64,000 nucleotides of DNA, from the NCBI RefSeq assembly GCF_024362525.1, contig NZ_CP101458.1:2542001-2606000 (forward strand), given 5' to 3'. This DNA comes from Natrononativus amylolyticus (GTDB lineage Archaea; Halobacteriota; Halobacteria; Halobacteriales; Natrialbaceae). The notes under the pieces are model-generated. The model worked only from the letters and a program-made list of their open reading frames with translations. It was not told where the DNA came from and searched no databases. Below are positions 54,868 to 63,754 of this stretch, piece after piece. Numbering within the stretch: the first letter of the stretch is position 1; each line of letters opens with the position of its first letter. Both the position numbers and the translations under genes were made by a program.

Positions 54868-55746
54868 TTATGGCTCCGACTCCGCAACCGCTGCGATCGA
54901 AGCAGCCAGCCGGTCGTAAAACCCCGGCTCGTACTTCGTCGCCGCGTCGATCGTCGGCCGGGCGTTCGTCTCGTTGACGACCGCCCGGTCCCCGCTCACG
55001 AGCAGGTCGACGCCCAGAAACGGAATCTCGAGGGTTCGGGCGACGTCTTCGGCGAGTTCGCGCCACTCCGCCGGAAGCTCGACGCCGGTCGCCGTCGCCC
55101 CGCGGTGGACGTTGTGCTTCCACCGTCCCTCCGATACCGCGTCCGCGGGAAGACTGCGCTCGACGGCGCCGACGTACTCCCCCTCGAGCACCATCACCCG
55201 GTAGTCCGTCACCTCGGGGAGGAACTCCTGAACGAGAAACGACTTGTCGCCGGTCGCCCGGTAGTCGTGGACCAGCGAGAGGTAGTCGCAGATGCCGAGA
55301 AACGAGTCGAGGTCGTGAGCCTTCGCGACGCCGGCACCCCGGGTCGTCGAGGTCGGTTTAACGACGACCGGCGGATCGAAGCGGTCGAACACCGACCGCA
55401 GCTCCGCCTCCGAGACGGGGTTCGAGACGAACACCGACTCCGGAACGGGGAGTCCGGCCCGCTCGAGGCGGGCGAGCACTTCCGCCTTGTTCCGCGAGGT
55501 GAGCACCGCGTCGCGGCCGTTGAGCCACGGAACCCCGAGCAGGGCGTCGGCGACGCCGCCCTCCATCAGTCGGCCGGGAAAGACGAATCCGGCGTCGAAC
55601 GCCGTCTCCGACAGCGGCGTCTTACCACCCAGGGGGACGGACCGTTCGCGCACGGCGACGTGGTGACAGCGCACCCCTCGCTCCGCCAGGGGCGCCGCCA
55701 TCCGCTCGAACGTCTCCGCGCGGTTCGCCACCGCCAGGTCGATCAT
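54868..55746 (-). CDS. RimK-like ATP-grasp ligase
   Basis: A 292-residue protein. The ATP-grasp domain is seen in SRNKAEVLARLERAGLPVPE, VVVKPTSTTRGAGVAKAHDL, VQEFLPEVTDYRVMVLEGE and FLGVDLLVSGDRAVVNETNARP, where the last Glu and Asn bind Mg. Such ligases join an amino acid, often glutamate, to a cofactor or protein C-terminus (RimK, MptN/CofF, LysX). The N-terminal 90 residues lack a clear relative, so the substrate is open. It is monocistronic. Confidence 0.8.
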   Translation of the reverse strand: MIDLAVANRAETFERMAAPLAERGVRCHHVAVRERSVPLGGKTPLSETAFDAGFVFPGRLMEGGVADALLGVPWLNGRDAVLTSRNKAEVLARLERAGLPVPESVFVSNPVSEAELRSVFDRFDPPVVVKPTSTTRGAGVAKAHDLDSFLGICDYLSLVHDYRATGDKSFLVQEFLPEVTDYRVMVLEGEYVGAVERSLPADAVSEGRWKHNVHRGATATGVELPAEWRELAEDVARTLEIPFLGVDLLVSGDRAVVNETNARPTIDAATKYEPGFYDRLAASIAAVAESEP

Positions 55747-55892
55747 ACTCGAGTCTGCGCCCCGGGGGAGAAAAAGCTACTCGAGACGCGCGCCGAACCG
55801 TCGCGACCGCTGGGCGGCGGGTGCGGTCGCCAGCCTCGAGCGATCGGGAGCGGCGGCTACGCGGCAGGAAACGGTCGAAAAGTCCTCCGGTC

Positions 55893-56423
55893 TCAGGAGA
55901 TGAGCTGCTCTTCGCCCTTCTCGACGACGATCCGACACGGCGGCGTGATCTTGTTGTACGCGCGGCGGAACGCGTCCTTTGCGGCCTCGGCGTCGTCGAC
56001 GTCACACCAGACGGTGAACAGGCGGTCGCCCTTCTGAATGCGTGCGGCGGTGCCGACGATCTTCCCGAACGACTGGCGCATCCCGTCGGAAACACGGTCC
56101 GCACCCGCACCCGTCGCCTGCTTGTTCTCGCGGATGACGTGGTGGGGGAACTTCCGGAGGATCATCTTGTAGTTGCCCTCGCCGGCGTTCTTGATCATGT
56201 GGCGGTTCGCCGACAGGCGTGAGGCCTCGAGGCTGCCGTGGCGAATCTGACACTCCTCGTCGAGGACGAGGCTGATCTGGACGGGGTAGTCGTCGGGATC
56301 GGCGCTGATGTCGCCCATCTTGTGCTGTGCGATCTTCGAACCCGGGATGCCGGTGATGTACTCGCGTCGCGTGTACGCCGGCTTACTGATCTCCCGGTAC
56401 ATGGAGGCGGGTTTGTCGGACAT
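55893..56423 (-). CDS. rpl10e: 50S ribosomal protein L10e (uL16)
   Basis: A 176-residue protein beginning [75 protein letters not shown] and [15 protein letters not shown] are invariant in archaeal and eukaryotic L10e, which sits near the peptidyl-transferase centre. Monocistronic. Confidence 0.98.
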   Translation of the reverse strand: MSDKPASMYREISKPAYTRREYITGIPGSKIAQHKMGDISADPDDYPVQISLVLDEECQIRHGSLEASRLSANRHMIKNAGEGNYKMILRKFPHHVIRENKQATGAGADRVSDGMRQSFGKIVGTAARIQKGDRLFTVWCDVDDAEAAKDAFRRAYNKITPPCRIVVEKGEEQLIS

Positions 56424-56505
56424 GGTTGTGATTACTTATGAAAATCGAGGCCTACCGCGCGGATAAAGCCTTCGAACCGCTCCGCAGGCAGAGCGATCGC
56501 CCGTC

Positions 56506-56733
56506 TCAGGATCGGGTCACGTACTCGCCGTCGTCTTTCTCGACGAGTCCATCGGTCGACAGCGAGCCGAGCACGCTCAGGATGGCGATCTTCTTCATCG
56601 CGAGCACCTGATTCAGTTCGTCCACCGTCGCTCCGTCGGCGGCCTCGAGGTAGAGGTAGACCAGTTTCGCACGCGGCGAGGTGATCGTTTCGGGCAACGG
56701 TTCGATCGGTGACGCGGGACGGTGTCGGATCAT
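56506..56733 (-). CDS. Small winged-helix protein (75 aa)
   Basis: TSPRAKLVYLYLEAADGATV, ELNQVLAMKKIAILSVLGSL and STDGLVEKDDGEYV make a complete winged helix-turn-helix of the TrmB/MarR-like type common as single-domain regulators in haloarchaea. It binds DNA presumably; target unknown. The AT-rich stretch upstream (56740-56830: TATAAATCTATATTCAG on the plus strand) holds TATA-like sequence for this gene. 56734-56939 contains nothing else recognised. Confidence 0.75.
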   Translation of the reverse strand: MIRHRPASPIEPLPETITSPRAKLVYLYLEAADGATVDELNQVLAMKKIAILSVLGSLSTDGLVEKDDGEYVTRS

Positions 56734-56939
56734 TGAACGGAGACAGGCCGAGCTGACGTATAAATCTATATTCAGTGAAATGCATACTGGTTAGTCGATC
56801 TATGTGTATTAATACGAGTATTATGATCGCGGGCGGCTACCGTCTCAACGGCTCCAGATTCACTCGCGAGAGGTCTCACAAGAGCAGGAGCCAAACGGCA
56901 GCGTGTGACCGGTTCACACGCTGCGGCCCGGATCGTCGG

Positions 56940-57230
56940 CTACTGAACGACCGTTACCGGTTCGCTCGTGGACGCAACGGACTGCTCGGCGTCCGCGGCT
57001 GGCAGCGCGACGAGTCCGGACTCGCTGTCGTAGTCGACGATGCCGATCGCATCGAGCACCGGCAGGTCGACTACGTGGAGTTCCTCGTGGACGTCACCCC
57101 ATCGCTCGAGCCGTCCCGCCGGCTCGCTGGACGGCGCGACGAGGACGTCGACGAGCTGATCGACGGTCGCGGGCACGTCGAGGCGCTCGAGCGCGGCGAC
57201 GATCGACCGCTGCCGACACGTCGCGCTCAC
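56940..57230 (-). CDS. Haloarchaeal winged-helix protein (DUF7344-like)
   Basis: A 96-residue protein: RQRSIVAALERLDVPATVDQ, VHEELHVVDLPVLDAIGIVD and YDSESGLVAL follow the pattern of the DUF7344-type haloarchaeal regulators, whose motif ELHHVHLPKL-D-GLVDYD is characteristic. The tail is low in structure. Role unknown, likely transcriptional. Same strand as the 75-aa winged-helix gene; no shared operon is clear. Confidence 0.75.
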   Translation of the reverse strand: MSATCRQRSIVAALERLDVPATVDQLVDVLVAPSSEPAGRLERWGDVHEELHVVDLPVLDAIGIVDYDSESGLVALPAADAEQSVASTSEPVTVVQ

Positions 57231-57432
57231 GTGGCTACCTCCGTCACGCTGGCCGGAAAGTACGGAAGTAAATACATTCTATATAGACATTCACGGCGTC
57301 CTAGTACTTAACAATCGTGGTGAACAGGATCGGGGTATTTGAACCGGCTGTGCGTGAGATCGGAGTCCGGCGACGGGTCTCGAGCCGTCGGTCGCCACCG
57401 TACTTATGCCCGTTCCCCCGGTACTGACTGGC

Positions 57433-58704
57433 ATGAAGAGTTTCAAGATCGGGTCGCTCTTCGACATCCCGATCAAGCTCGATCTCACGTTCTTACTGGT
57501 GTTACCGCTTTTCGCCTACCTCATCGGCGTCCAGATCGGCCCGGTCGTCGATCTCCTCAACGCGACCATGGGGGCGAACATCGACGGCGACGCGCTCACC
57601 ACCGAGTGGTGGCTCCCCTACCTGATCGGACTGATCGCCGCGATCGGGCTGTTCGTCGGCGTCGTCTTCCACGAACTCGGGCACTCGCTGACCGCCCAGC
57701 GGTACGGCTTCCCGATCGACTCGATCACGCTCTGGCTGTTCGGCGGGATCGCCGCCCTCTCGGAGATGCCCGAGGACTGGCGCCAGGAACTCACCATCGC
57801 CATCGCCGGCCCGATCGTCAGCGTCCTCGTCGGCATCGGCTCCTACGGACTGTTCGTGCTCACCCCCGAGAGTTTCGACGGGGCGCGATTCGTTCTGGGT
57901 TACCTCGCCGTCCTCAACGTCGCACTGGCGGTCTTCAACATGGTGCCCGCATTCCCGATGGACGGCGGCCGGATCCTCCGGGCGCTGCTCGCCCGAAGCC
58001 AGCCCTACGCCCAGGCGACCCAGCAGGCCGCGAGCATCGGCAAACTGTTCGCCATCGCGATGGGGCTGTTCGGCCTGCTCGTCGCGTTCAACATCATCCT
58101 CATTGGCGTCGCCTTCTTCGTCTACATCGCCGCCTCGAGCGAGGCTCAGCAGGTGACGATGAAAGCCGCCTTCGAGGGCGTCACCGTCCGGGACATCATG
58201 ACGCCGGAGTCGAACCTCCACACCGTCAGTCCCGACACCAGCGTCGCAGACCTCGTCCAGCGGATGTTCAGCGAGCGCCACACCGGCTACCCGGTCCTCG
58301 AAGACGGTCGCCTCGTCGGGCTGGTCACCCTCTCGGACGCGCGAACGATCGACGCGGTCGAACGCGACGCCTACACCGTCGAGGAGGTGATGACGACCGA
58401 CCTCGAGACGATCACCCCCGACGCCGACGCGATGACCGCCCTCGAGCGGATGCAGCGAAACGACATCGGCCGACTGCTGGTCGTCAACGGAACGGGACGG
58501 TCCCACCACGACGCCGACCGGGATTCGCCGACGGCCGGCGCGTCGCCGGACACGTTCGACCTCGCGGCGGAACGAGGCTGGGACGACGACCCCGAAGACG
58601 ACCTCGTCGGATTGATTTCGCGAACCGACGTGATGACCGCGTTCAACATCGTCCAGCAGAGCGGCGCGATCGACCACTCGAGCCAGCCCTACCGTGCGAA
58701 CTGA
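57433..58704 (+). CDS. Site-2-protease-type membrane metalloprotease (M50) with CBS domains
   Basis: A 423-residue protein from ATG 57433 (MKSFKIGSLFDIPI). Six or so hydrophobic segments fill residues 20-235; FHELGHSL at about residue 80 is the zinc-binding HExxH motif and VPAFPMDGGRILRALL at about 176 supplies the third ligand Asp. Residues about 250-400 hold two CBS motifs (VRDIMTPESNLHTVSPDTSV; VEEVMTTDLETITPDADAM), the second split by a 45-residue acidic insert (RSHHDADRDSPTAGASPDTF onward). It cleaves membrane-embedded substrates and is probably controlled by adenosyl nucleotides through the CBS pair. Confidence 0.93.
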   Translation: MKSFKIGSLFDIPIKLDLTFLLVLPLFAYLIGVQIGPVVDLLNATMGANIDGDALTTEWWLPYLIGLIAAIGLFVGVVFHELGHSLTAQRYGFPIDSITLWLFGGIAALSEMPEDWRQELTIAIAGPIVSVLVGIGSYGLFVLTPESFDGARFVLGYLAVLNVALAVFNMVPAFPMDGGRILRALLARSQPYAQATQQAASIGKLFAIAMGLFGLLVAFNIILIGVAFFVYIAASSEAQQVTMKAAFEGVTVRDIMTPESNLHTVSPDTSVADLVQRMFSERHTGYPVLEDGRLVGLVTLSDARTIDAVERDAYTVEEVMTTDLETITPDADAMTALERMQRNDIGRLLVVNGTGRSHHDADRDSPTAGASPDTFDLAAERGWDDDPEDDLVGLISRTDVMTAFNIVQQSGAIDHSSQPYRAN

Positions 58705-58770
58705 ATCTGTCGCTGCGTGCGTCCGGCTTCTGTTCGGTCTCGAGTTCGTGACTTGCCGCTCGCGATAGAC

Positions 58771-58829
58771 GGTCCAGGTACGAGAATTGAACCACGGTCG
58801 CAGCGAAGCTGCTCCCTAATTCAATTCTC
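58771..58829. repeat. tRNA-His 3'-end copy with palindrome, copy A
   Basis: GGTCCAGGTACGAGAATTGA repeats the complement of the last bases of tRNA-His (one mismatch), followed by a palindrome: GAGAATTGAA pairs with TTCAATTCTC at its end, enclosing GCAGC-GAA-GCTGC. It is non-coding and lies 200 bp from the tRNA gene. Confidence 0.8.
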
Positions 58830-58869
58830 TGTTGGACACCTGTGGCTCACGTGTTTGTTCGCTGTAGGG

Positions 58870-58928
58870 GGTCCAGGTGCGAGAATTGAACCACGGTCGC
58901 AGCGAAGCTGCTCCCTAATTCAATTCTC
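58870..58928. repeat. tRNA-His 3'-end copy with palindrome, copy B
   Basis: Same 59 bp unit as 58771-58829, 99 bp further on; here the tRNA-like part GGTCCAGGTGCGAGAATTGA is an exact match to the tRNA gene. The unit then repeats its palindrome. The next occurrence, 101 bp away, is the tRNA gene itself. Confidence 0.85.
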
Positions 58929-58970
58929 GACGTTGTACATCTGCGACTCACGGCGGTGTTCGTCGCAGAA

Positions 58971-59045
58971 GGTCCAGGTGCGAGAATTGAACCCGCGTCT
59001 CAGCCTCCACAAGGCTGAAGGATAGTCCACTACCCCAACCCGGAC
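58971..59045 (-). tRNA. tRNA-His (GTG)
   Basis: 75 nt on the minus strand: acceptor GTCCGGG pairs with CCTGGAC (one G-T pair) and the discriminator is C, as in tRNA-His. Anticodon stem CAGCC/GGCTG with loop TTGTGGA, anticodon GTG. T arm GCGGG TTCAATT CTCGC. The G at position -1 is not encoded (T precedes), so it must be added by a His-tRNA guanylyltransferase-type enzyme. CCA is not encoded. Confidence 0.96.
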
Positions 59046-59221
59046 ACGTTAGCATCAGTATCTATCGCCGTGTACCTGAAATACGTTACGACTCGAGACG
59101 CCAGCGTGTGGCCTCATAGCGCGTGACAGCCCGACACGAAATTGCTCGAAACCGAACACCCGCACCACCGACGCACATCCGCACGCCTTTTGACACCCGC
59201 GGCCGTACCACCGGTCAACGC

Positions 59222-59677
59222 GTGGCCATCACCGACAAAATCTACGTCAAGAACCACCGCCAACTGAGCTCCCAGCTCGAGACGAACATCCCGAAAGGGG
59301 CGTTCAAGGGCGCGACCCTCGACGTGCTCTTTCAGGGTGCGGGCCTCGAGAAGCTCGACGACGCCACACGGGAGCGGGTGCTCGACTTCGCGAGCGACTT
59401 CCTCGACTGCGCCTGCGACAACAACCCCTACTGTGGCTGTCCCGAACGGAAGTTCATTCGCTACCTCCTCGACCTGCGCGCCCAGGGGCTCGGCCCCGAC
59501 GCCATCGTCGACGTGATGAGCGACGACTACATGGTGTACGCCTACTCCGGCGACGTACTCTCGTTTCTCGACAGCGGCGTCCGGACCCTCGAGGCCGCGG
59601 AGGGGCTGGCCGCCGTCGAAGGAGCCGACGAGACCCGCGAGCGGATTCGACAAACCAAACGGGACCTCGCGCGGTAG
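59222..59677 (+). CDS. DUF5814-like conserved haloarchaeal protein
   Basis: A 151-residue protein from GTG 59222 (MAITDKIYVKNHRQL); longer in-frame readings are rejected. A cysteine cluster DCACDNNPYCGCPERK (about residues 64-79) suggests metal binding, and the rest is helical (KFIRYLLDLRAQGLGPDAIV). I recall this as the DUF5814 family, which in some archaea appears as an extension of helicases; function unknown. It converges on the ribbon-helix-helix gene. Confidence 0.75.
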   Translation: MAITDKIYVKNHRQLSSQLETNIPKGAFKGATLDVLFQGAGLEKLDDATRERVLDFASDFLDCACDNNPYCGCPERKFIRYLLDLRAQGLGPDAIVDVMSDDYMVYAYSGDVLSFLDSGVRTLEAAEGLAAVEGADETRERIRQTKRDLAR

Positions 59678-59678
59678 C

Positions 59679-60080
59679 TCAGCGGTGGGCGCTCTCGTCG
59701 TCGTCGAGGTCGTCGAGTAACAGCACTTCCTCGGTTTCGTCCTCGGCATCGAGTCGCTCGCGGAGCTCCGCGACGTACGCCGTGTGCTCTTCGACCTGCT
59801 CGCGGAGGTGCTCGGCCTCGAGTTCGAGGCGCTCGTGCTCGCGGACGAAACTCTTCGGCACCTCGACCGTGGGCGGAAACGTCGGCTCGCCGTCGTCGCC
59901 TCCCGCCCCGAGTTCGGACTCCGGAACGACGGCGACCTGACCGTCGTGTTCGACGAGCAGGTCGACGTAGTCCCGGAACACCGCGGACAACGAGATGTCG
60001 CGCTCCTCGGCGATCTCCTGGAGCGCCTCGAAGGCGTCCTCGTTCACCCGAAAGGAGATCGTCTTGTTCTTGTTGCCCAT
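59679..60080 (-). CDS. Ribbon-helix-helix (CopG-like) protein
   Basis: A 133-residue protein from ATG 60080; GTG 60089 is possible. KTISFRVNEDAFEALQEIAE, then RDISLSAVFRDYVDLLV, is a ribbon-helix-helix DNA-binding domain (residues about 5-45). A linker is followed by a coiled coil (REHERLELEAEHLREQVEEH) and an acidic tail. TTATTAAGTATC on the minus strand near 60107 is the probable TATA element. Likely a dimeric transcription or chromosome-associated factor. Confidence 0.82.
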   Translation of the reverse strand: MGNKNKTISFRVNEDAFEALQEIAEERDISLSAVFRDYVDLLVEHDGQVAVVPESELGAGGDDGEPTFPPTVEVPKSFVREHERLELEAEHLREQVEEHTAYVAELRERLDAEDETEEVLLLDDLDDDESAHR

Positions 60081-60219
60081 CTCGCTCACACTCGGGGTTC
60101 GTGATACTTAATAATTCGTCAGACGGTGGCCCTGAATCGAAGCGTCGGTGCGGGCGATCGGGCGCCTCTACAAGCGGTTCCTCGTGGCGAAAATCAGGAA
60201 TGGAGCGCGACGGGGGGTC

Positions 60220-60846
60220 TCAGGCCGTCGCTTCGGCGTCCTCGAGGCTCTCGAGGGCCTGGATCACGTCGCGGCGGTAGTTCTCCGGCGGCGAGTCGTA
60301 CCGGTCGCGGGCCATCTGGGCGTACTCGTTGGTCGGCGCCGTCGAACCGCTCTCGGGGGCCTCCTGTTCGGCCTCCCACTCGCCGAACGCCTCGACGCGG
60401 TCGAGGGTTCGTTCGGCGCACTCGACGACCCACCGGTCGCGGGTCGCGTCGTCGACGACCGAGATCGACTCCGGCCGTAAGGAGACGTTGACCGTGCCGT
60501 CGTCGGTCTCGTAGGTCCGCGGCTTGCCGACGATGGCGACGTACGCCGGCGGCTCCGTGTCTCGAAGGACGGAGGCCGCTTCGGGCTGGTACTGCCCGGC
60601 GTAGACGAAGAACGTCCCCGTCGGATCGACGACGCGGCCGCGCCAGTACTCGCTCTCGTCGCCGACGTCCTCGGTCTCGGTCAGCGTGCCGACGACGAAG
60701 ACGCGGTTGGCGCGGTCGCCGGTCGGGAGGAGCGCGTAGTTGGGGGCGCGCTCGTCGTCGCTCTCTTTGAAGGTGTACGTCGCGTCGTTGAATTCGGAGG
60801 CGAAGACGCGGCGGGCGACTTCGCGCGTGAGTTCTGCCTGGGACAT
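60220..60846 (-). CDS. RPA-associated protein (COG3390-type)
   Basis: A 208-residue protein. REVARRVFASEFNDATYTFK, NRVFVVGTLTETEDVGDES, YWRGRVVDPTGTFFVYAGQY and PPAYVAIVGKPRTYE outline an OB-fold, as in haloarchaeal RPA-associated proteins, which are encoded with RPA and bind it. It starts 1 bp after the rpa gene ends, so they form an operon. The tail (about 150-208) is acidic. Confidence 0.9.
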   Translation of the reverse strand: MSQAELTREVARRVFASEFNDATYTFKESDDERAPNYALLPTGDRANRVFVVGTLTETEDVGDESEYWRGRVVDPTGTFFVYAGQYQPEAASVLRDTEPPAYVAIVGKPRTYETDDGTVNVSLRPESISVVDDATRDRWVVECAERTLDRVEAFGEWEAEQEAPESGSTAPTNEYAQMARDRYDSPPENYRRDVIQALESLEDAEATA

Positions 60847-60847
60847 C

Positions 60848-61777
60848 TTACATCGACCTCGCTTTGATCAGCAGTTCCTCTGCATCCACCGGCCCGTGGA
60901 GCTCCTCGACCTCGTCGGCCAGCACGTACCGGCCGAACGTCGGCCCCTCGATCCGGTAGTAGGTACCGACGACGGCGTCGCGGATCTCGTCCGCGACGAC
61001 GGTCGTGTCGAGGGCGTCCATCGCCATGTCCTTGGCCTCCTCGAGGCTGATTCCCGTCAGCCCCTCGGTCGCCTCGGCGTCGAAGATGACCTCGTGGGCG
61101 TCGATACCGTCGTCGACGACGCCCTTGATCCGGAGGTCGAACTCGCCTTCGACCTCGCCGTGTTCGCTGCAGCGGCCGTTCTGGAGGACGCGTGTGCAGT
61201 CTTCCTTGGGACAGCGCTTGATGAGGCCGCTGCCGCTTTGCATGTCGACGAGCGCGCCTTCGATCTCGCTCGTGTCGTCGCCGACCTCGATCTCCTCGTC
61301 GAGTTCCTCGATCACCGTCGTCGAGTTGAGCTTGACCGAGTACCGCCCCTGGTACTCGTCGGTGACGACGTTCCGGAGGTCGTAGACGCCGCCTTCCTCG
61401 AGGCTCGGGAGGTCGGATTTGGCCCACTTGGTGAACTTGATCGTTCCCGTGGGATCGCCCAGCAGCCCCACCTGCGCGATGGAGTCGCTGCGGGGCTCCC
61501 AGAGCTCGATCACCTTGGCGGTGAGGTCGACCCACTGTTCGGGTTCGTCGATCTCCTCGACCTGGGCCGCCTCGCTGCCGCCGCGGGCGATGTCCTCGCG
61601 CTCTAAGCCCGCCTCCTCTAAGTAGTGGTTCGTGACGCTGCGGCGGGCCTCGTCGATCGGCACTTTGTACTCGTCGACGAGGGTCCGCAGGCGCTCCTCG
61701 ACGTCGTCGATCGAGACGTCGAGATGGTCTGAAAACTGGCCGTGTATGTCGTCCGCGTGCTGTCGTACGTCGCTCAT
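60848..61777 (-). CDS. rpa: Replication protein A (single-stranded DNA-binding)
   Basis: A 309-residue protein from ATG 61777 (MSDVRQHADDIHG); further upstream in-frame sequence is rejected as unlike the family. OB-fold regions are seen at about 75-160 (WVDLTAKVIELWEPRSDSIA, GTIKFTKWAKSDLPSLEEGG) and after the zinc finger CPKEDCTRVLQNGRCSEHGE (about 190-209). It protects single-stranded DNA in replication and repair. In Haloferax the RPA3-type operon has this same RPA plus associated-protein order. Confidence 0.94.
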   Translation of the reverse strand: MSDVRQHADDIHGQFSDHLDVSIDDVEERLRTLVDEYKVPIDEARRSVTNHYLEEAGLEREDIARGGSEAAQVEEIDEPEQWVDLTAKVIELWEPRSDSIAQVGLLGDPTGTIKFTKWAKSDLPSLEEGGVYDLRNVVTDEYQGRYSVKLNSTTVIEELDEEIEVGDDTSEIEGALVDMQSGSGLIKRCPKEDCTRVLQNGRCSEHGEVEGEFDLRIKGVVDDGIDAHEVIFDAEATEGLTGISLEEAKDMAMDALDTTVVADEIRDAVVGTYYRIEGPTFGRYVLADEVEELHGPVDAEELLIKARSM

Positions 61778-61985
61778 TGTGTCACGCCTCCTCCTGGGTT
61801 TCACTGGGAGGCACACGTTCGTTCGTTCCCGATCGTATTTAAACTGCCGCAACCGGGGTGAAAGTGAACCGACGGCGGAGATCGGTCGCCGCAGTCTGTC
61901 GATTTCGACGGGGCATCGGCGACCGGCGAAAGTGAAGAGCGGGCGACGGGCATATGTGGCCCGCGGTCGAAAGCGGGTGTAGAAC

Positions 61986-62297
61986 ATGCCAGATCGGCGT
62001 CGCCTCGAGCGCACACTCCGAAAACAGCTCAGACGGGCGGGCGAGCAGTACGAGGAGCTTCGCCGGTCGACCGACGGCCAGCTCGACGAGGCCCGCGAGG
62101 CGTACGCCTCCGCACGGAACGCCAAGCGTCTGCCGACGGACCACGCGGGTCGGGCGAAGATCGTCTGCCGGCGCTACGCCGAACAGCGGGCGGCGAAGCT
62201 GGACGAGCAGTATCGCCCCGCGTGTTACGAGGCCGACCACCCCGACTGCGAGGGCTGCGTCGAGGACGTCCGCGACGGGCGGATCGAGACCTGGTAG
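61986..62297 (+). CDS. Small conserved haloarchaeal protein (103 aa, DUF7091-like)
   Basis: A charged, helical protein: LRKQLRRAGEQYEELRRS, AREAYASARNAKRLPTDHAG, KIVCRRYAEQRAAKLDEQYR and a C-terminal HPDCEGCVEDVRDGRIETW with a CxxC pair that, with Cys at RPACYE, may bind zinc. I associate it loosely with DUF7091. Function unknown. It is divergent from rpa and converges on the membrane-protein gene. Confidence 0.72.
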   Translation: MPDRRRLERTLRKQLRRAGEQYEELRRSTDGQLDEAREAYASARNAKRLPTDHAGRAKIVCRRYAEQRAAKLDEQYRPACYEADHPDCEGCVEDVRDGRIETW

Positions 62298-62315
62298 CCC
62301 GTTCCGAGAGAGGGC

Positions 62316-62828
62316 TCAGTAGACGAAGCGGTGGTAGAACGACTCGGCCAGTCGCGGGAAGGCGAGCGCAGCGAGAGTCGAGACGGTCGCCCCAACGGCG
62401 AGCGACAGCGGCGGCGTTCCGACCTCGGTCGCGAGTGCGACCCCGCCGAAGACCCCACACGCGAGCGCGAGGTTGTAGTACACGAGCCGGAACGCGACGA
62501 GCGAGAGTTTCAGCGACACCCAGCCGCGGACGTCCGTCCGGAGCGGCGCGATCCAGCCGCCCCGGATCGCGACCGCGACGGCCACGAAGGTGAACCACGC
62601 GACCATCCCCGTCGTCACGACCCCGAACGGGCGGGTATCCTGGGTGGCGTAAACGGCGAACAGGATCGGGAGGATCGAGAACGAGACGTCACCGAAGACG
62701 CGTGCGGTATCGTGGAGCACGCAGCCGACCGGGTGTTTCTCGGTGGAGAGTCGCTTCCCGTAGCCGTACCAGCCGTCGCGCCGGCGGCTGGTCGCGGGAC
62801 GGGTATCTCGTGCGGGCCGCCGTTCCAT
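62316..62828 (-). CDS. Membrane protein of unknown function (170 aa)
   Basis: After a basic, polar N-terminus (about 45 residues), four hydrophobic segments follow: FSILPILFAVYATQ, VTTGMVAWFTFVAVAVAIRG, LVAFRLVYYNLALACGVFGG and LSLAVGATVSTLAALAFP. No family is recognised. Downstream of the SDR gene on the same strand, with 40 bp between; the same transcription unit is possible. Confidence 0.7.
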   Translation of the reverse strand: MERRPARDTRPATSRRRDGWYGYGKRLSTEKHPVGCVLHDTARVFGDVSFSILPILFAVYATQDTRPFGVVTTGMVAWFTFVAVAVAIRGGWIAPLRTDVRGWVSLKLSLVAFRLVYYNLALACGVFGGVALATEVGTPPLSLAVGATVSTLAALAFPRLAESFYHRFVY

Positions 62829-62868
62829 GGCTCGAGTTGGCAGCCCGACGGCATAAGTACCGGTCTCG

Positions 62869-63660
62869 CTAGCTCCGCAGGAGTCCGCCGTCGATCGGCA
62901 CCTCGGCGCCGGTGACGAAACTCGAGCGCGGACTCGAGAGGAAGGCGACGACCTCGCCGAGCTCTTCGGGGTCGCCGATGCGCTCCATCGGGATGTCGCT
63001 CGCCAGGTGGGCGAGGCCGTCCTCGTAGTCGTCGTACTCGCCGCGGTCGATCCGCGCCTCGATGAGCTCCTCGATCCGCGGCGTCTCGATCGTCCCCGGC
63101 AGCACGGCGTTGGCCCTGATCTCCGGGGCGAACTCCCGCGAGATCGTCTTGACGAGGCCGATCACGCCGCGGCGGACCGAGTTCGAGAGGAGCAGGCCGT
63201 CGACGACCTCCTGGACGGTCCGCGAGGTGATACAGACGACCGTCCCCTCCTCGCTCTCGAGGAGGTGCGGGTAGGCCTCCTCGACCGTCCAGACGACGCT
63301 CATCACGAGCAGGTCGTACGCCCGGTACCACTCGCGCTCGTTCGTCTCGAGAAAGGTCGTACTCGGCGGCCCGCCGGCGCTCGTGACGAGGTGGTCGATC
63401 CCGCCGAACGCCTCGGCGGTCGTCGCGACCAGGTCGGCGACCTCGTCGGGATCGGTGAGGTCCGTCTGACGCGCCAGCACGGCCGCGCCGTCGGCCGCCT
63501 CCCGCTCGACGCGTTCGCGGGCGGTCTCGAGTCGGTCTTCGTCGCGCCCGCAGATGGCGACGTCCGCGCCTTCGCGTGCGAGAACGACTGCGCTGGCGAG
63601 TCCGAGGCCGCTCGAGCTCGCCGTGACGAGTGCTGCGTTTCCCTCCAGTCGAAGCGACAT
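62869..63660 (-). CDS. Short-chain dehydrogenase/reductase with atypical catalytic site
   Basis: A 263-residue SDR from ATG 63660 (MSLRLEGNAALVTAS). SSGLGLASAVVLAREGADVA is the TGxxxGxG-type nucleotide loop, HLVTSAGGPP replaces the NNAG motif, and AVLPGTIETPRI follows. The usual YxxxK is NSVRR (SNSVRRGVIGLVKTIS), so the catalytic Tyr is Asn and the Lys is Arg. A set of SDRs with this N-S-V-R variant exists; activity must differ or be lost. Cofactor preference cannot be told. ATG 63687 would add nine residues. Confidence 0.85.
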   Translation of the reverse strand: MSLRLEGNAALVTASSSGLGLASAVVLAREGADVAICGRDEDRLETARERVEREAADGAAVLARQTDLTDPDEVADLVATTAEAFGGIDHLVTSAGGPPSTTFLETNEREWYRAYDLLVMSVVWTVEEAYPHLLESEEGTVVCITSRTVQEVVDGLLLSNSVRRGVIGLVKTISREFAPEIRANAVLPGTIETPRIEELIEARIDRGEYDDYEDGLAHLASDIPMERIGDPEELGEVVAFLSSPRSSFVTGAEVPIDGGLLRS

Positions 63661-63754
63661 GGGGGTACCGACGGCGGCGACGTACAAAGGAACACGGACC
63701 GGGGCAACTCGGGGTCGAAAGCCGCGACGGAGCGTGCGCGTCGGCGACCCGCGA

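Noticed and set aside
58717-59025. 102-codon frame through the tRNA-His repeats
   Set aside because: The apparent repeat protein (two QRSCSLIQFS units) is the translated form of the non-coding att-like repeats and runs into the tRNA gene.
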